7,842 nt of DNA. Source: Candidatus Iainarchaeum sp. (lineage in GTDB: Archaea; Iainarchaeota; Iainarchaeia; Iainarchaeales; UBA10191). The stretch spans positions 8,653 through 16,494 of the forward strand of contig DUFJ01000052.1 in the NCBI GenBank assembly GCA_013331925.1, read 5' to 3'. Shown here in pieces: positions 6,038-7,842 of this stretch. Below the pieces are notes generated by a model, which worked only from the letters and a program-made list of their open reading frames with translations, had not been told where the DNA came from and made no database searches. The first letter of the stretch is position 1. Each line of letters begins with the position of its first letter. The translations under genes and the position numbers were made by a program.

Positions 6038-6676
6038 TTAAGCTGTTAGGTATTTTTCTACTTCTTTTCTTGCCAGCTCTTTCGCGCCGTCTTTTGAAAT
6101 CACAAAAACCTTTACGCTATCCCCGCCAGTGTAAATGTCCCTTTTTTTTGCAACCTTTACTGCCTTTACCGCAATCTCTGTTGCTTTCTCTGTTGAAAGG
6201 CCTTCCTTGAACTCTTCCTCCAAAAAACCGTAAGCCAGCTCAAACCCTGACCCAGTGCTTGTGAACTTGTCCACCTCGTTAAACCCGCCTACCAAATCCG
6301 AGGTGTAAAGTTCTGGCTTGTTGTTATAGCCGCCGACTATGAAAAATGCCTGGAACGGAAAATACCTGTTGCTGTTGAGGATGTTTGAGAGAAATGTTAT
6401 AAGCGCTTTTGTTGTCATCGGGCTTTCTCTCTCTATCTCGAAAAGCCTTGCGTGGCTTTGCAGAAACCTTACAACAGTAAGCGCATCCCCTACTCCGCCT
6501 GCAATCGTTATCGCAATCCTGTTGTTTATCCTGTAAATCTTGCTTATGTTAGTGTCAGAGACTATGTTTCCTAGAGTTGCTTTCATGTCTGCAGCTAAAA
6601 CTACGGCTTCCTTTCCTAAAACCCCTACTGTAGTAGTTCCGAAGTTTAGCTTCCTGTCCTCAATTGCATCCTTCAA
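6038..6676 (-). CDS. psmB: 20S proteasome beta subunit
   Basis: A 212-residue precursor of the catalytic beta subunit of the archaeal 20S core particle, an N-terminal-threonine peptidase in the cytosol. A 13-residue propeptide ends KLNFG; autocleavage before TTTVGV exposes the catalytic Thr. In mature numbering D17 (LAADMK) and K33 (NISKIY) complete the active site, with the conserved GSGFELA and GGDSVKV segments further on. The start is TTG at 6676: a TAA stop immediately precedes it in frame and no ATG lies ahead of the propeptide. GGTGG at 6687-6683 is a Shine-Dalgarno six bases away. The alpha subunit and PAN-type ATPase are not in this window. aCPSF1 follows by 70 bases, a neighbourhood also known from other archaea such as Methanothermobacter. 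Confidence 0.96.
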   Translation of the reverse strand: MKDAIEDRKLNFGTTTVGVLGKEAVVLAADMKATLGNIVSDTNISKIYRINNRIAITIAGGVGDALTVVRFLQSHARLFEIERESPMTTKALITFLSNILNSNRYFPFQAFFIVGGYNNKPELYTSDLVGGFNEVDKFTSTGSGFELAYGFLEEEFKEGLSTEKATEIAVKAVKVAKKRDIYTGGDSVKVFVISKDGAKELARKEVEKYLTA

Positions 6677-6682
6677 TTAAAA

Positions 6683-6730
6683 CCACCAAAGGCAAAAAAG
6701 AGTCTAATAGTTTGAGCCTATCAAATAAAC
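6683..6730 (-). promoter_or_regulatory. Candidate psmB promoter and Shine-Dalgarno
   Basis: On the minus strand GTTTATTTG (6730-6722) is a plausible TATA box with a purine-containing GTTTAAAGG just upstream. It predicts a start near 6700 and a leader of about 20-25 bases containing GGTGG (6687-6683). A T6 run at 6698-6693 falls near the start site. The distance from the FKBP stop is 78 bases. Confidence 0.45.
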
Positions 6731-6754
6731 CCTTTAAACGCTAATCTTTAAAAA

Positions 6755-7450
6755 CTATTCCTGCTTTTCAGGCCTTTTTCCTTCTTCTTTCTCTTTTTCC
6801 TGAAACTCCACTTTCTTTATTTCCTGGATGCTTTCCGTAATTTCCTTTTCCAAAACCTGCTTTATTACGCTAGAGTGCTTTGAGCCTGCAATCTCTTTCG
6901 GAAGCCCTGCCTTCAATACCTCCCCTTCAAGCTTGAATTCCGGCTCTTGAACATTCAACAGTTTTTCAAGCAGTGCTTTTGTCTTTTCTTGCACTGTCTC
7001 CAGCCTTTTCACTATTTTCACTTCATATTCCACTGCCTTTCCTGCCAGGTCATTGTTAAAATCCACTCTAACCCTTCCTCCGGAAACGCTCTGCACTCTT
7101 CCTGCATTTCCGTTAACATCCACTATAAGCCCCGGGAAAGGGCTTATTTTCCTTTGCGAAAACTCCTTCAAAGGCACTATTCCTACAAGTTCCGGCTTTC
7201 TCTGCCCGAAAGCCTTTTCAGGAAGCAGCAACAGCTTTCTCTCCTCTCCTTCCTTCATTTCCAGCAATGCCTCCTCCAATCCCTTGATCAGCCTTTCCCT
7301 TCCGATCACTAGCACTGCTGGCTTGTAAACGCTTTGCTTTGAAAAAGCCCCTTCTTTTTTTGCAACTTCCTCGCTTGTTGTCTCAAACACTTTCCTGCTT
7401 TCCGCTTCCCTTCCAGTAAGCTCAACAAGCACAACGTCCCCTTTCTGCAT
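6755..7450 (-). CDS. Long-type archaeal FKBP peptidyl-prolyl isomerase / chaperone (SlyD-like)
   Basis: A 231-residue cytosolic protein-folding factor that isomerises Xaa-Pro bonds. The N-terminal FKBP half covers residues 1-85 (GDVVLVELTGRE, VFETT, IGRERLIKGLEEALLEMKEGE). An insert-in-flap chaperone domain follows at about 86-128. The FKBP fold then closes with VDFNNDLAGKAVEYEVKI (129-146). Residues 152-215 form the extra C-terminal domain of the archaeal long type (about 26-28 kDa), ending in a charged Lys/Glu tail. Two deviations are seen: E23 in VFETT where FKBPs usually have Asp, and Asp in FNNDLAGK where Pro is usual. Isomerase activity may therefore be modified while chaperoning is kept; this is inference. 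The ATG at 7450 is preceded by GAGGG at a spacing of six. psmB lies 78 bases downstream on the same strand. Confidence 0.93.
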   Translation of the reverse strand: MQKGDVVLVELTGREAESRKVFETTSEEVAKKEGAFSKQSVYKPAVLVIGRERLIKGLEEALLEMKEGEERKLLLLPEKAFGQRKPELVGIVPLKEFSQRKISPFPGLIVDVNGNAGRVQSVSGGRVRVDFNNDLAGKAVEYEVKIVKRLETVQEKTKALLEKLLNVQEPEFKLEGEVLKAGLPKEIAGSKHSSVIKQVLEKEITESIQEIKKVEFQEKEKEEGKRPEKQE

Positions 7451-7561
7451 TTTTTTCCCTCAGAAAATAGTTGTTTTTTTAATAGTTCTTGAAGCTTAAC
7501 TATTTTAACGAGTTAGCAAACAGATTGGTTTTAAATAAAATTCGCTTCAAGAGGCCCCTCT
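7451..7561. promoter_or_regulatory. Divergent promoter region with AATAGTT heptamers
   Basis: This region drives the FKBP gene leftward and the membrane-protein gene rightward. Candidate TATA boxes are TATTTTAA at 7501-7508, usable in either direction, and TTTTAAATA at 7529-7537. AATAGTT occurs directly at 7466-7472 and 7481-7487 and inverted at 7498-7504. The last two make a 7-bp inverted repeat with a 10-base spacer. Shine-Dalgarno sequences are GAGGG (7461-7457, minus) and GAGG (7551-7554, plus). Confidence 0.45.
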
Positions 7562-7842
7562 TTGGAAAAACAGAGAAAGTACGCTTTGGCTTTTTCAGCC
7601 TTCATCATCATCATTCTCATAGGCTCAAGCCTTATAGTATTCCTTTCCGCAGACAACACGCAACCGCCTCCTTCAGGCCAGGCGCCTTCAACTCCCCAGG
7701 CTCCAGGCACTGCGTTGCAGTTTGAGTCCGGAGAGTTTGACGCTAATATTTTCGAAATGCTCCCCTACCTTGTCCTGGCAGGCCAGACTAGTGAAACTAT
7801 TATTGGAAAGATTGATGCAGAGCTTGCCTCAATTCAAGGAGT
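7562..7842 (+). CDS. Membrane-anchored protein with Pro/Gln-rich linker, 5' part only
   Basis: An open frame of 93 complete codons runs off the right edge. It begins at TTG 7562: TAA at 7532-7534 blocks the frame upstream, no ATG or GTG lies between, and GAGG at 7551-7554 is seven bases away. The N terminus (LEKQRKYALAF) is basic. A hydrophobic helix at about 8-29 (SAFIIIILIGSSLIVFLSA) follows, so the protein is a signal-anchor or secreted protein. Residues 30-51 are rich in Pro, Gln, Ser and Gly, a flexible linker. An apparently folded, acidic domain then starts (FDANIFEMLPYLVLAGQ...). I do not recognise the family. A long histidine-containing frame overlapping it (7489-7725) is a shadow. 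It is transcribed divergently from the FKBP gene. Confidence 0.7.
   Translation, partial: MEKQRKYALAFSAFIIIILIGSSLIVFLSADNTQPPPSGQAPSTPQAPGTALQFESGEFDANIFEMLPYLVLAGQTSETIIGKIDAELASIQG

Noticed and set aside
7489..7725. 78-codon plus-strand frame with a His-rich stretch (HHHHSH), possible metal-binding protein
   Set aside because: It overlaps, in another frame, the TTG-initiated membrane protein whose anchor and linker look real. The histidines are ATC codons of the anchor read out of frame.

Overview
The window looks like a chromosomal segment from an archaeon. It carries an archaeal 20S proteasome beta subunit, the archaeal KH/metallo-beta-lactamase/beta-CASP termination nuclease aCPSF1 (FttA), a long-type archaeal FKBP isomerase and a Fap7-like nucleotide kinase of the archaeal type. 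TATA/BRE-like promoters and short, tightly packed genes fit the same picture. The overall style (compact, many ATGA overlaps, small proteins) would suit a DPANN-type or other small-genome euryarchaeal lineage, but this placement is inference. No mobile element, CRISPR array, rRNA or tRNA is visible.

Layout. The left edge (1-237, +) is the tail of a DUF362-type protein with two 4Fe-4S clusters. It converges, with one base between the stop codons, on a minus-strand cassette transcribed right to left: Nudix hydrolase (2387-1947), Fap7/AK6-like kinase (1950-1447) and a membrane-anchored surface protein (1450-239). Each junction is a 4-base ATGA stop/start overlap, so the three are probably translationally coupled. 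Upstream of the Nudix gene lies a 47-codon gene (2619-2476, -) for a very basic protein. It has a strong BRE/TATA promoter, a Shine-Dalgarno (SD) sequence and a downstream hairpin. The rest of that intergenic region (2620-2882) holds a two-copy imperfect direct repeat and a T-rich terminator candidate.

The central minus-strand run is aCPSF1 (5967-4084), CYTH triphosphate-binding protein (4084-3530, TAATG overlap) and HAD phosphatase (3509-2883). Upstream of it are the proteasome beta subunit (6676-6038, TTG start) and the FKBP isomerase (7450-6755). These genes join protein folding, protein degradation and 3'-end formation/transcription termination. The psmB-aCPSF1 neighbourhood is recognisable from other archaea.

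The right edge (7562 onward, +) is a divergent gene with a TTG start, encoding an N-terminal membrane anchor and a Pro/Gln-rich linker. The gene runs off the window. The 111-base divergent region between it and the FKBP gene contains repeated AATAGTT heptamers.

Most of the window is ordinary archaeal core genome. The items most worth a second look are the unannotated 47-residue basic protein and its surroundings, the unusual coupling of a surface protein to a Nudix hydrolase and a Fap7-like kinase, and the heptamer cluster flanking the FKBP gene.
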